Below are positions 25,622 through 34,115 of a stretch of DNA of 64,000 nucleotides, in pieces. Position 1 is the stretch's first letter. Each line of letters begins with the position of its first letter. Below the pieces are notes generated by a model, which worked only from the letters and a program-made list of their open reading frames with translations, had not been told where the DNA came from and did no database searches. The position numbers and the translations under genes were made by a program. Origin of the DNA: JAJOKK01 sp965370555. GTDB taxonomy: Bacteria > Bipolaricaulota > Bipolaricaulia > UBA7950 > UBA9294. The stretch lies in contig CBDUVB010000003.1 in the NCBI GenBank assembly GCA_965370555.1, forward strand, positions 1 to 64,000, read 5' to 3'.

Positions 25622-25807
25622 ATGGCGAAGAAAGCATTGATAATAAAGAGCAACAGGGAGCCAAAGTATTCGACTAGGGCTTACAACCGGTGCAACCTGT
25701 GTGGACGACCGCATGCGTACATCCGTGATTTCGGGCTTTGTCGCCTTTGCTTCCGCAAGCTCGCGCACAAGGGAGAGATCCCTGGCGTCAAGAAGTCAAG
25801 CTGGTAA
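25622..25807 (+). CDS. rpsZ: 30S ribosomal protein S14, zinc-binding (type Z)
   Basis: Assembly protein of the 30S head. The 61-residue length and the CNLCGRPH...CRLCFRKLA zinc ribbon identify the type Z form rather than the longer zinc-free form. GVKKSSW ends the protein as usual. Confidence 0.96.
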   Translation: MAKKALIIKSNREPKYSTRAYNRCNLCGRPHAYIRDFGLCRLCFRKLAHKGEIPGVKKSSW

Positions 25808-25819
25808 AGGGAGAAAGAG

Positions 25820-26227
25820 ATGATGATAGCGCACCCGGTCGCCGATATGTTGACTCGGATCCGCAATGCGAGCGGAAAATTCCATCCCGATGTGTCGATG
25901 CCGCACTCGAAAATGAAAGAGGCAATCGCTCGTATCCTTGAGGCAGAGGGGTATATCAAGGGTTACGAGGTGATCCTTCACGACGTGCAGCCTGATCTCT
26001 CGCTCAAGCTGAAGTATCAAGGGGAACGGAGTCATGCGAAACAGGCGATCACGACGATCAGACTAGTGAGTAAGCCAGGTCGCCGCATCTACGTGGGAAA
26101 GGATAGAATCCCGCGGCCATTAGGCGGGATGGGGATCTGTATTCTCTCCACCTCTCAGGGTGTTCTCGCTGGGCACGATGCAATGGAACGCGGAATCGGT
26201 GGCGAGATTCTCTGCGAGGTATTTTAA
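25820..26227 (+). CDS. rpsH: 30S ribosomal protein S8
   Basis: Central 16S rRNA binding protein and, in E. coli, the spc operon repressor. Seen: HPVADMLTRIRNA, SKPGRRIYVGKDRIPRPLGG, GICILSTSQGVLAGHDA and GGEILCEVF. Length 135. AAGGGAG precedes ATG 25820; a second ATG at 25823 is possible. Confidence 0.96.
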   Translation: MMIAHPVADMLTRIRNASGKFHPDVSMPHSKMKEAIARILEAEGYIKGYEVILHDVQPDLSLKLKYQGERSHAKQAITTIRLVSKPGRRIYVGKDRIPRPLGGMGICILSTSQGVLAGHDAMERGIGGEILCEVF

Positions 26228-26238
26228 GGTGATGCACT

Positions 26239-26790
26239 ATGTCTAAGGTTGGAAAGGTTCCTGTAACGATTCCCGATGGTGTCAAGGTTAATGTGACCCA
26301 GGCTACGTTTACGGTGGAGGGGAAGCACGGTCGTTTGGTGCAGGATTATCGTCCTGACCTGGTTGCGATCGAGGTCGGCGAGGGAATGGCTACGGTAAGC
26401 CGTAGACAGGAAGGGAAGCAGTATCGCGCCTTCCACGGACTGTACCGGAGCCTTCTAGCGAACATGGTGCGCGGGGTCTCGGAAAAGTGGGAGAAGTCGC
26501 TCCTAGTGAAAGGACTTGGGTACCGGGCGCGTCTTCAGGGTACGACCCTCATTCTCGACCTCGGCTATTCCAATCCTATGGAGTACTCCCTTCCGGATGG
26601 GGTCGAGGCCGAACTCCCTAACCCGAACGAGATTATCCTGCGAGGAATCGACAAACAGCAGGTTGGTCAGGCGGCGGCCAAGATTCGGGCGTTTCGCAAG
26701 CCGAACGTCTACAGTGGGAAAGGGATTCGCTACAAGGATGAACAGGTTCTGCATAAGGCCGGGAAGCTCGGTGGTCCGGGTGCCGGATAG
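26239..26790 (+). CDS. rplF: 50S ribosomal protein L6
   Basis: Binds near the sarcin-ricin loop. Seen: MSKVGKVPVTIPDGV, LVKGLGYRARLQG, and the C-terminal signature RGIDKQQVGQAAAKIRAFRK followed by KGIRYKDE. Length 183. Confidence 0.96.
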   Translation: MSKVGKVPVTIPDGVKVNVTQATFTVEGKHGRLVQDYRPDLVAIEVGEGMATVSRRQEGKQYRAFHGLYRSLLANMVRGVSEKWEKSLLVKGLGYRARLQGTTLILDLGYSNPMEYSLPDGVEAELPNPNEIILRGIDKQQVGQAAAKIRAFRKPNVYSGKGIRYKDEQVLHKAGKLGGPGAG

Positions 26791-26804
26791 GGAGTGTGAA
26801 TAAG

Positions 26805-27167
26805 ATGGCAAGGTTTGGTAGGGAGGCGGAACGCGCCAAGCGTCACCGCCGGCTCCGCAAAACGATTCACGGGACGCCGGAGCGGCTGCGCTTGTGCGTC
26901 AACAAGAGCCTGCACAACATCTATGTTCAGGTGATCGATGATGAAGCCAGGCATACGTTGGTTTCGGCGTCGACCCTGGACTCTCAGCTCAGAGGAGAGG
27001 TGAATGGGTGCAACATCCCTGCCGCTACGAGAGTAGGGACACTCCTAGCGGAGCGGGCGAGGGCAAAGGGCATTGAGGCGGTGGTCTTCGATCGGGGGGG
27101 ATACCGCTATCATGGGGTCGTTGCTGCTTTGGCGGAAGCCTGTCGCAAGGGAGGGCTGAAGTTTTGA
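26805..27167 (+). CDS. rplR: 50S ribosomal protein L18
   Basis: 5S rRNA binding protein. Seen: RAKRHRRLRKTIHGTPERLR, LHNIYVQVIDDEARHTLVSA, and VVFDRGGYRYHGVVAALAEA. ATG 26805 gives 120 residues and has GGAG ten bases upstream; the in-frame GTG 26796 is too close to that site. Overlaps rpsE. Confidence 0.95.
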   Translation: MARFGREAERAKRHRRLRKTIHGTPERLRLCVNKSLHNIYVQVIDDEARHTLVSASTLDSQLRGEVNGCNIPAATRVGTLLAERARAKGIEAVVFDRGGYRYHGVVAALAEACRKGGLKF

Positions 27168-27676
27168 GAGCCATGCGTCGTCAAACTGATGAATTTGAGA
27201 ACGAAATTATCGAAATCAGGCGGGTCAGTAAGGTCACTAAAGGTGGACGAAACCTGAAGTTCCGTGTGCTGATCGTGATCGGGGATGGCAAGGGACGCGT
27301 TGGGGTGGGACGGGGGAACACGACCGAGATCCCACGTGCTATTCAACAGGCGATCCGCGATGCTAAGAGGAACATGATTACGGTCAATTTAACTGATGGG
27401 ACCCTACCGCATGAGATAACCGGAAAATTCAAGGCGGGGAAGATCTTGTTGAAGCCGGCCCACCCTGGGACAGGGATCATTGCGGGGGTGACGGTGGGAG
27501 CGATCTGCCGCTTGGCCGGGATTAAGGATATCCTTACGAAGTCCCTGGGAACGACTAACCCCCTGACCCTTTCGCGAGCGACGATTGAGGGGCTCGCCCA
27601 CCTGCGGAGGAGCGAAGAGGTGGATGCATTGCGGGGTCGTACCCGTGCGACCGAGGAGGTTACTGATGAGGCTTGA
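27164..27676 (+). CDS. rpsE: 30S ribosomal protein S5
   Basis: Decoding-fidelity protein at the mRNA entry. Seen: FENEIIEIRRVSKVTKGGR, GDGKGRVGVGRG, KPAHPGTGIIAGVTVG, and IKDILTKSLGTTNPLTLSRA. TTG 27164 overlaps the rplR stop; ATG 27173 is an alternative start. The gene that normally follows, rpmD for L30, is missing: rplO starts inside the end of rpsE. Confidence 0.95.
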   Translation: MRAMRRQTDEFENEIIEIRRVSKVTKGGRNLKFRVLIVIGDGKGRVGVGRGNTTEIPRAIQQAIRDAKRNMITVNLTDGTLPHEITGKFKAGKILLKPAHPGTGIIAGVTVGAICRLAGIKDILTKSLGTTNPLTLSRATIEGLAHLRRSEEVDALRGRTRATEEVTDEA

Positions 27677-28112
27677 GGATCTTCGTCCAACCAAGGGGAG
27701 CGTCCACCGCCGTAAGCGCATCGGGCGTGGGTATGGATCCGGGCGCGGTGGGCATGAGTGCGGCCGCGGGAACGGAGGACAGAACTCCCGTAGCGGTGGC
27801 GGGGTTCGCCCTGGTTTTGAGGGTGGGCAGACCCCAATCTGGATGCGCTTTCCCAAGCGTGGTTTTCACAACCCTACTCGTGTCGAGTACGCCTGTATCA
27901 ACCTGGATACACTGGAGAGCCGCTTTGAGCCACAGGCCGAGGTGACGCTGGATGAACTGCGAGCGCTGAAGGTGGTTAAGGGGCGAGTCTCACGATTGAA
28001 GATCCTCGGCCGTGGAGAGTTGACCAAACCGTTGATCGTCCACGCCGATCGCTACACCCGGGAAGCGCGGCAGAAGATCGAGCAGGCCGGCGGAAAGGCT
28101 GAGGTGGTGTGA
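27666..28112 (+). CDS. rplO: 50S ribosomal protein L15
   Basis: Late assembly protein. Seen: LEDLRPTKGSVHRRKRIGRG, GSGRGGHECGRGNGGQNSRS, and GFEGGQTPIWMRFPKRGF. ATG 27666 follows GAGGAGG and overlaps rpsE by 11 bases. Length 148. Confidence 0.96.
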   Translation: MRLEDLRPTKGSVHRRKRIGRGYGSGRGGHECGRGNGGQNSRSGGGVRPGFEGGQTPIWMRFPKRGFHNPTRVEYACINLDTLESRFEPQAEVTLDELRALKVVKGRVSRLKILGRGELTKPLIVHADRYTREARQKIEQAGGKAEVV

Positions 28113-28114
28113 AG

Positions 28115-29404
28115 ATGTGGGAAAAGTTCGCAAACATCTTCCACGTCCCGGAGCTGCGTAAGCGACTCCTGTTTACGTTGGGGGCGATCATCATCTTTCG
28201 CCTGGGGACCCACATCCCTGTGCCCGGCGTTGAAGCGGCGGCGTTGAAGAACTTTTTCGCCAGCCAGGGTGGGGGAATCTTCGACTTCCTGAACATGTTC
28301 ACCGGAGGGGCGCTTCAGCGCTTCTCTCTCTTTGCCCTCGGGGTGACCCCGTACATCAACGCGTCGATCATCTTCAGTCTCCTCACTTCTGTCGTCCCGA
28401 AACTTAAGGAACTGCAGCAGCAGGGGCGTGAGGGACGGCGGAAGATTACCGCTTACACCCGCTGGTCAGCCCTTGGTTTGGCCTTCGTTCAAGGTACGAC
28501 GATGAGTATGCTGATCGTGAACTGGGGTCTCTCAAGCGGAGGAATCTGGTTCTACATTACTTCGATTATCACCCTGACGACAGGGACGATCTTCCTGATG
28601 TGGCTCGGGGAACGAATGACGGAGAACGGGATTGGAAACGGGATCAGCATGATTATCATGATTGGTATTCTCTCTCGGTTCCCAGCGCAGCTGCAAACGA
28701 CGTACAACGATATCACCACCGGGACGGTGAGCCCGTTCTGGGGAGCGGCGTTGATCGTGTTGTTTGTGGTGGTGATCTCCGGGGTGATCATGATCCAACA
28801 AGGGCAGCGCAGGATTGTCATTCAGTACGCCAAGAGGACCTCTGGTCGCCGTGTCTACGGGGGGCACACCTCCCATCTTCCGATCCGGGTCAACCAGGGA
28901 GGGGTGATCCCGATCATCTTTGCCATGGCCCTGTTAACATTGCCGATGACCCTCTTCCAGGCGATCCCGTCCCTTGGTTGGATGCAACCCTACATCCAAA
29001 ACGGGAGCCCGATCTATATCACAGCCTATGTGATCCTCATCTTCTTCTTCACCTATTTCTACAGTTCTATCGTCTTCGATCCGGAGGATGTGGCGAAGAA
29101 CGTGCGCGAATCAGGGGGGTTCATCCCTGGGGTACGACCTGGGCGACCGACCGCCGAGTACATCTCCGGGGTGCTGAATCGAATCCTATTGGTGGGTGCT
29201 ACCTTCCTTGCTGCGATTGCTGTATTGCCGTATCTCCTTGCGGGGCTGAGCGGGCTTAGTGGAATGTACCTGATCGGTGGAACCTCGCTGTTGATCGTGG
29301 TCGGTGTGGGACTTGACACGATCATGCAGGTCGAGGCGCACCTTGTGATGCGTCACTATGAGAGCCTCACCAAAGCGGGTGGGCTGCTTGGACGGAGGCG
29401 GTGA
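28115..29404 (+). CDS. secY: Sec translocase channel subunit SecY
   Basis: Ten-helix membrane channel for protein export. Seen: VPELRKRLLFTLGAI near the start, GTHIPVPGV, FALGVTPYINASII, GNGISMIIMIGI, and RRVYGGHTSHLPIRVNQGGV before the seventh helix, with the terminal part GGTSLLIVVGVGLDTIMQ. About 429 residues from ATG 28115. Located between rplO and adk as in most bacteria. Confidence 0.97.
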   Translation: MWEKFANIFHVPELRKRLLFTLGAIIIFRLGTHIPVPGVEAAALKNFFASQGGGIFDFLNMFTGGALQRFSLFALGVTPYINASIIFSLLTSVVPKLKELQQQGREGRRKITAYTRWSALGLAFVQGTTMSMLIVNWGLSSGGIWFYITSIITLTTGTIFLMWLGERMTENGIGNGISMIIMIGILSRFPAQLQTTYNDITTGTVSPFWGAALIVLFVVVISGVIMIQQGQRRIVIQYAKRTSGRRVYGGHTSHLPIRVNQGGVIPIIFAMALLTLPMTLFQAIPSLGWMQPYIQNGSPIYITAYVILIFFFTYFYSSIVFDPEDVAKNVRESGGFIPGVRPGRPTAEYISGVLNRILLVGATFLAAIAVLPYLLAGLSGLSGMYLIGGTSLLIVVGVGLDTIMQVEAHLVMRHYESLTKAGGLLGRRR

Positions 29405-29406
29405 CA

Positions 29407-30033
29407 ATGCTGAAACGAATCACCCTTCTCGGTCCTCCAGGAGCGGGGAAAGGTACGCAGGCGAAACTGATCGCTCAGAAGAGCGGCCTTGTCCACCTAT
29501 CGACCGGAGATATCCTTCGTGATGAGGTCGCTCGCTCGACCGAACTTGGCCGGGCGGCGAAGGGGTACATGGACCGTGGCGATCTCGTCCCCGATCAGTT
29601 GATCATCGATATGATCCGAGGCCGGATAGCCGAGACCGATGGATTTATCCTCGATGGGTTTCCGCGAACGGTGGCGCAGGCCGAAGCTCTCTCCGAGATT
29701 ACCTCCATCGATTCGGCGATCAATATCGCCCTGACACGGGAGGATGTGATCGAGCGCCTCTCCTCACGGCGAGTCTGCAAAGAATGTGGGAGGATCTATA
29801 ACCTTCTCTTCAACCCACCTGCGGACAAAACCCAGTGCGATACTTGTGGGGGAGAGTTATTCCAACGCGACGACGACCAACAGGCAGTGATCGAGAACCG
29901 TTATGATGTTTACATGCAGGCGACGGCTCCGTTGATCGATTTCTATAGCACACGTGGATTGCTACGGGAGGTCGATGGCTCTCAGCCGACGGAAGCGGTG
30001 CTCGAAGCGATCATGGACTATCTTTCTTCATGA
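29407..30033 (+). CDS. adk: Adenylate kinase, zinc-LID form
   Basis: Interconverts ATP + AMP and two ADP. Seen: P-loop GPPGAGKGTQ, STGDILR, DGFPRTVAQA, and a LID domain with CKECGRIYN...CDTCGGEL, the four-cysteine zinc form common in Gram-positives and thermophiles. 208 residues from ATG 29407, eight bases after GGAGG. Overlaps map by four bases. Confidence 0.96.
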   Translation: MLKRITLLGPPGAGKGTQAKLIAQKSGLVHLSTGDILRDEVARSTELGRAAKGYMDRGDLVPDQLIIDMIRGRIAETDGFILDGFPRTVAQAEALSEITSIDSAINIALTREDVIERLSSRRVCKECGRIYNLLFNPPADKTQCDTCGGELFQRDDDQQAVIENRYDVYMQATAPLIDFYSTRGLLREVDGSQPTEAVLEAIMDYLSS

Positions 30034-30800
30034 TCCGCTTGAAGACCTCTGCCGAGATTGCGATAATGCGCGCGAACGGCCGCATCCTGGCAGCGACGTT
30101 GCACGCGATTTGCCAGGAGGCAACCCCAGGGACGAGCACGGGGTCATTGGATTCCCTTGCCGAGGATCTGATACGCCAAGCCGGAGCAAGACCGGCGTTC
30201 AAGGGATACAAAGGGTTTCCAGCGACGATCTGTTCCTCGATTAACGCTGAGGTAGTGCATGGGATCCCGTCGAAGGGGCGACACTTGCGTGATGGAGATA
30301 TCCTCTCGATCGATATTGGCTTGGTGCGCAATGGTTTCTACAGCGATATGGCGACGACCGTTATGGTGGGAGATGTCGATCCTGTGGCGAAGAACCTGCT
30401 ACGGGTGACGCAGGAGAGCTTGTGGCGTGGGATTGGACAGGTTACAATTGGAAATCGGTTGTCAGACGTCTCGCATGCGATCGGCTCCTACGTTGAGAGT
30501 AAAGGTTTTTACGTGGTGCGGGAGTATGTTGGGCATGGGATCGGCAGGGATCTCCATGAGGATCCACAGATCCTGAACTATGGCCCAGCGGGGCAAGGCC
30601 CGCGATTGCGTGCAGGCATGGTCTTTGCGATTGAACCGATGGTGAAAGTCGATCCTGATCCGACCCGGGTCCTCGAAAACGGATGGACCGTGGTGACGGC
30701 GACAGAGGGGCTATCAGCACATTTTGAGCACACCGTCGCTATAACAGAGACGGGGGCAGAGGTTCTGACACGAGGAGGTGAAGAGAAGCGTAGTGGCTAA
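30030..30800 (+). CDS. map: Methionine aminopeptidase, type I
   Basis: Removes the N-terminal Met from new proteins. Metal ligands are all visible: DIGLVRNGFYSDMA (two Asp), VGHGIGRDLHE (His), FAIEPM (Glu) and SAHFEHTVAI (Glu). Length 256, without the N-terminal SH3-binding extension. Coupled to adk (ATGA overlap) and overlaps infA. Confidence 0.95.
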   Translation: MIRLKTSAEIAIMRANGRILAATLHAICQEATPGTSTGSLDSLAEDLIRQAGARPAFKGYKGFPATICSSINAEVVHGIPSKGRHLRDGDILSIDIGLVRNGFYSDMATTVMVGDVDPVAKNLLRVTQESLWRGIGQVTIGNRLSDVSHAIGSYVESKGFYVVREYVGHGIGRDLHEDPQILNYGPAGQGPRLRAGMVFAIEPMVKVDPDPTRVLENGWTVVTATEGLSAHFEHTVAITETGAEVLTRGGEEKRSG

Positions 30801-31062
30801 ACCAGATAAACAGGGGCAGAAACGGAGGTCTTCGTACCCCGGCTCCAAGGACACAGATGTTATTCGTCAACGCGGTGAGGTGATAGAGAGCCTTCCGGGT
30901 TCGATGTTTCGGGTGCAGTTCCCTAACGAGCATATCGTTCTGTGTCACATCTCTGGGAAGATCCGGAAGCACTACATCCGTATCTTGACGGGGGACCGCG
31001 TGATTGTGGAGTTCTCCCCGTATGACCTGACAAAGGGGCGGATTGTTTACCGGGAGAGCTAG
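30793..31062 (+). CDS. infA: Translation initiation factor IF-1 with N-terminal extension
   Basis: Binds the A site during initiation. Seen: VIESLPGSMFRVQF, CHISGKIRKHYIRILTGDRV and SPYDLTKGRIVYR, an S1-like OB fold matching IF-1. About 18 extra residues, rich in Lys, Arg and Gln, precede the usual start; the total is 89 residues versus 72 in E. coli. GTG 30793 overlaps the map stop; GTG 30778 would lengthen it by five more. Confidence 0.9.
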   Translation: MAKPDKQGQKRRSSYPGSKDTDVIRQRGEVIESLPGSMFRVQFPNEHIVLCHISGKIRKHYIRILTGDRVIVEFSPYDLTKGRIVYRES

Positions 31063-31081
31063 TCACAAACGCTCGATTACG

Positions 31082-31195
31082 ATGAAAGTTCGAAGTTCTG
31101 TAAAGAAGATGTGTGCTAAGTGCAAGGTGATTCGCCGCAATGGCCGGGTGATGATCATCTGTAAGAATCCCAAGCACAAGCAGCGACAAGGCTAG
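31082..31195 (+). CDS. rpmJ: 50S ribosomal protein L36
   Basis: A 37-residue zinc ribbon: MKVRSSVKKMCAKCKVIRRN, then CKNPKHKQRQG. The C-C-C-H ligands (11, 14, 27, 32) are all present, so this is the zinc-binding form. It lies between infA and rpsM as expected. Confidence 0.95.
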   Translation: MKVRSSVKKMCAKCKVIRRNGRVMIICKNPKHKQRQG

Positions 31196-31207
31196 GGGGA
31201 GAGTACT

Positions 31208-31573
31208 ATGGCACGGATATCCGGGGTCAACCTACCTAATGACAAGAGGATAGAGATAGGATTGACCTATATCTTCGGCATCGGTCGAACGCGAGCGGTG
31301 GAGATTATCGAGAAGACGGGGATCTCCCCGGACATACGCGGGAAGGACCTGACCGAGCAAGAGGTTGCTGCCCTGCGACGCGAGGTGGAACAGTTCGAGG
31401 TAGAGGGAGATCTGCGTCGTCGGGTCTTCTCGAACATCCAACGGTTGAAGGATATCAATGCCTATCGTGGGGTTCGTCATAAGAGGCGGCTTCCGGTTCG
31501 TGGGCAACGGACACGGTCTAACGCGCGCACATGGAAGGGATCCCGACCGGCTAAAGCAGGGAAGAAGAGGTAA
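31208..31573 (+). CDS. rpsM: 30S ribosomal protein S13
   Basis: Contacts P-site tRNA and bridges to L5. Seen: ARISGVNLPNDKRIEIGLTY, IFGIGRTRA, and YRGVRHKRRLPVRGQRTRSN with a basic tail. Length 121. Confidence 0.97.
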   Translation: MARISGVNLPNDKRIEIGLTYIFGIGRTRAVEIIEKTGISPDIRGKDLTEQEVAALRREVEQFEVEGDLRRRVFSNIQRLKDINAYRGVRHKRRLPVRGQRTRSNARTWKGSRPAKAGKKR

Positions 31574-31575
31574 AG

Positions 31576-31926
31576 ATGGCGAAGAATGTTAAGCTAGAGC
31601 GAGCGCGGATTCACATCCATGCCACCTATAACAACACCATCATCACGGTGACGGACATGAACGATAATCCGATCACCTGGAAGAGCCCGGGTGTTGTGGG
31701 GTACAAGGGATCGCGGAAGGGGACTCCTTATGCCGCTCAGATCGCGGCCGAGTCTCTCGTGCGTGAGCTTAAGGACTATGGGGTTCGATCGGTCAGTGTG
31801 GCGGTAAAAGGCACAGGATCGGGGCGCCAGTCTGTGGTTCAGACGATCAAAGGATCCGGGATTCGGGTTGAAGAAGTGCGCAACGTTACCCCGATCTCCC
31901 ATAGCAGCGTCAAGGGGAGACGATAA
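31576..31926 (+). CDS. rpsK: 30S ribosomal protein S11
   Basis: Platform protein near the mRNA exit. Seen: RIHIHATYNNTIITVTDMND, GVVGYKGSRKGTPYAAQ, and the KGRR end. Length 116, within range although the N-terminus is shorter than in E. coli. Overlaps rpsD by one base. Confidence 0.97.
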   Translation: MAKNVKLERARIHIHATYNNTIITVTDMNDNPITWKSPGVVGYKGSRKGTPYAAQIAAESLVRELKDYGVRSVSVAVKGTGSGRQSVVQTIKGSGIRVEEVRNVTPISHSSVKGRR

Positions 31927-32549
31927 TGGGAAGGGATACAGGGCCTAAGTGCAAGAAATGCCGCCGGGAAGGCGAGAAACTCTTCCTGAAGGGGGAGCGG
32001 TGCTACACGCAGAGCTGTCCGATGTCGCGGCGTAGCTCTCCGCCTGGAGAACGTCCGAGGAAACACCGTACGAGGCGGAGTCAGTACCTCCTTCACCTGC
32101 GTGAGAAGCAAAAGGTGCGTCGGATCTACGGGGTGCGTGAGCGGCAGTTCCGCAATTATGTGATGCAGGCAAAGCGGCAGAAGGGAGTCACTGGTGACGC
32201 TCTGTTGACGCTCCTCGAACGGCGATTCGATAACGTGCTCTACCGTGCTGGATTTGCCGCCTCGCGTGACCAGGCCCGTCAGTTCATTACGCACGGACAT
32301 TTCCAGTTGAACGGCCGTCCGAGCAATATTCCATCCATCTTGCTGAGCGAAGGAGACACTGTTGAGGTGAAGGAAGGAAGACGGGCTCGGTTGAAGGCGA
32401 TCCTTGAGACGAACAAGGGGCGCGAGCTTCCTCGCTGGCTGGAGAAGAACCTCGACGCGATGAAGTTTCAAGCGATCGCGCTTCCCAACCTGGAGGAGAC
32501 GGGGTACAGTATCGCTGCGAATCTGATTGTCGAGTATTACTCCCGCTAG
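31926..32549 (+). CDS. rpsD: 30S ribosomal protein S4, zinc-type N-terminus
   Basis: Primary 16S assembly protein, also an operon repressor in E. coli. Seen: GPKCKKCRREGEK, ERCYTQSCPMSRR (four cysteines, zinc form), REKQKVRRIYGVRERQFRNY, and an S4 RNA-binding domain with LERRFDNVLYRAGFA. Length 207. Confidence 0.96.
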   Translation: MGRDTGPKCKKCRREGEKLFLKGERCYTQSCPMSRRSSPPGERPRKHRTRRSQYLLHLREKQKVRRIYGVRERQFRNYVMQAKRQKGVTGDALLTLLERRFDNVLYRAGFAASRDQARQFITHGHFQLNGRPSNIPSILLSEGDTVEVKEGRRARLKAILETNKGRELPRWLEKNLDAMKFQAIALPNLEETGYSIAANLIVEYYSR

Positions 32550-32559
32550 GAGGTTAAAG

Positions 32560-33498
32560 ATGGATGAGCTGATCTTCCCGCAACAAGTCAAGGTCGAGGA
32601 GCTGTCCGAGCAGCAGGGAAGGATCGTTCTCGAACCGCTTGAACGGGGGTTCGCTATGACATTGGGGAACAGCCTGCGGCGGATCCTTCTCTCTTCGATC
32701 CCAGGGGCGGCGGTGGTGCGGGTTAACTTTTCCGGCAAGTACCACGAGTACGATACGATCGAGGGAGTCAGGGAGGATGTTCTCGAGATCATTCTCAACC
32801 TGAAGGGGCTTTCACTGCGTCTCTACGGCGAGGAACTGAAGCGCCTCACCCTTGAGAAGAGCGGTCCCTGTGAGGTGACTGCATCCGATATCGCGCTCCC
32901 GCCTGGGGTGGAGGTCATTAACCCCGACCTGCATATCGCGACGTTGAACGAGAAAGGGGCCCTTGAAGCGGAGATGGAGGTCGAAACAGGATACGGGTAC
33001 CGGCCGGCGGAGATGAACCGGCTCGAGGATTCCCCCTTAGCCATCATCCCGATCGATTCTGATTTCTCACCTGTGCGGCAGGTTAACTTCGTGGTCGAAG
33101 AGACTCGTGTCGGTGGGAAGACCGGTTACGAACGACTGATCCTCGATCTGACCACGACCGGAGCGATCAAACCGGAGGAGGCGCTCTCCGAGGCGGCGCT
33201 GATCTTGCAACGCCACATCGACCTGTTCCAGGGGTTCGCAGAGCACCCGTTCGGGCTTGTTGTCGAGGAAGAAGACGCGGAAGAGAGCCTGCTGGGAGTC
33301 CCATTGAACAAACTTAACTTCGACCAGCGTGCCTGCAACCTCCTGCAGGAGGCGGAGATCACGACACTCGGTGAGCTCCTTGCCCGACCGCGCGAGGAAC
33401 TGCTCGATATCCACGGTTTTGGGTCGAAAACCTTGAACAAGGTGGAAGATCGGCTGCGTGAGCTCGACTACCAGCTTAAGGAAGAAGGAGAAGGTTGA
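32560..33498 (+). CDS. rpoA: RNA polymerase subunit alpha
   Basis: Scaffold for RNA polymerase assembly; its C-terminal domain reads UP elements and regulators. Seen: GFAMTLGNSLRRILLSSIPG, the dimer region, and an alpha-CTD with LGELLARPREELLDIHGFG then SKTLNKVEDRLRELDYQL. ATG 32560 follows TAGGAGG and gives 312 residues; the frame is open upstream but has no family match. Confidence 0.97.
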   Translation: MDELIFPQQVKVEELSEQQGRIVLEPLERGFAMTLGNSLRRILLSSIPGAAVVRVNFSGKYHEYDTIEGVREDVLEIILNLKGLSLRLYGEELKRLTLEKSGPCEVTASDIALPPGVEVINPDLHIATLNEKGALEAEMEVETGYGYRPAEMNRLEDSPLAIIPIDSDFSPVRQVNFVVEETRVGGKTGYERLILDLTTTGAIKPEEALSEAALILQRHIDLFQGFAEHPFGLVVEEEDAEESLLGVPLNKLNFDQRACNLLQEAEITTLGELLARPREELLDIHGFGSKTLNKVEDRLRELDYQLKEEGEG

Positions 33499-33499
33499 G

Positions 33500-33850
33500 A
33501 TGAGGCATAGACGGACCATCGATAAGCTCGGCATGACGAAGACCCGACGTCAGAGCGTCTTGGCGAACATCACCAAGGGATTGATTCTTCACGAGAAGGT
33601 GGATACGACGTTCGAACGCGCCAAAGCCGGGCAGAGGTACGCAGAGCGAGTGATCACCCTGGCACGGCGGGGAGACCTGCACGCGCGGAGGATCGTCTTC
33701 TCCCGCTTACGGGACAAGGAAGCGGTCGATAAGCTCTTCGCTGAGATCGGGCCACGGTTCAAAGATCGCCCTGGCGGCTATACACGTGTGTTGAAGCTCG
33801 GTCCCCGTCGTGGTGACGGCGCAGAGAAGGGCCGATTGATGTTCGTATAA
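33500..33850 (+). CDS. rplQ: 50S ribosomal protein L17
   Basis: Tunnel-exit protein. Seen: RHRRTIDKLGMTKTRRQSVL, ITKGLILHEKVDTTFERAK and PGGYTRVLKLGPRRGDGAEK. 116 residues from ATG 33500. It ends the ribosomal cluster and is followed by a terminator. Confidence 0.96.
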   Translation: MRHRRTIDKLGMTKTRRQSVLANITKGLILHEKVDTTFERAKAGQRYAERVITLARRGDLHARRIVFSRLRDKEAVDKLFAEIGPRFKDRPGGYTRVLKLGPRRGDGAEKGRLMFV

Positions 33851-33874
33851 GCGATTGAGATAGTATGCAAGCTG

Positions 33875-33904
33875 CCCCTCCACCCCATGGGTGAAGGGGT
33901 TTTT
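33875..33904 (+). terminator. Intrinsic terminator of the ribosomal cluster
   Basis: CCCCTCCACCC and GGGTGAAGGGG form an 11-bp stem with one mismatch and a CAT loop, followed by TTTTT. It stands 25 bases after rplQ. Confidence 0.85.
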
Positions 33905-33905
33905 G

Positions 33906-34109
33906 CTTTTAATCTCTTAGGAAACCAGGAGACCAGGAGACCAGGAAAGAGGTATGAGATAGTGGTTCACTATGAAGCCAGAGGAAACGCGTGTCTTTCT
34001 TGTTTCCAACTCAAGAATTCTGGCTCTTTTCCTGAATTCCTGATTTCCTTAGAGCAAAAACGCAGGCAAACTTAACTTTCAGTTACCCACTAAAAACGAT
34101 AAAGAACCC
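33906..34109. repeat. Dispersed repeat B, copy 1
   Basis: Matches 43756-43950 at about 93% in the same direction. It begins CTTTTAATCTCTTAGGAA, has three CCAGGAGA-like 8-bp units (copy 2 has two), and ends TTACCCACTAAAAACGATAA. CTCTTAGGAAACCAGGA near the left and TCCTGATTTCCTTAGAG near the right are inverted copies, as in MITE-like elements. No protein is encoded. Confidence 0.8.
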
Positions 34110-34115
34110 TTTTCA

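Noticed and set aside
33887..34075. 62-codon frame after rplQ
   Set aside because: It lies over the terminator and repeat B, which is present elsewhere without this frame being kept.
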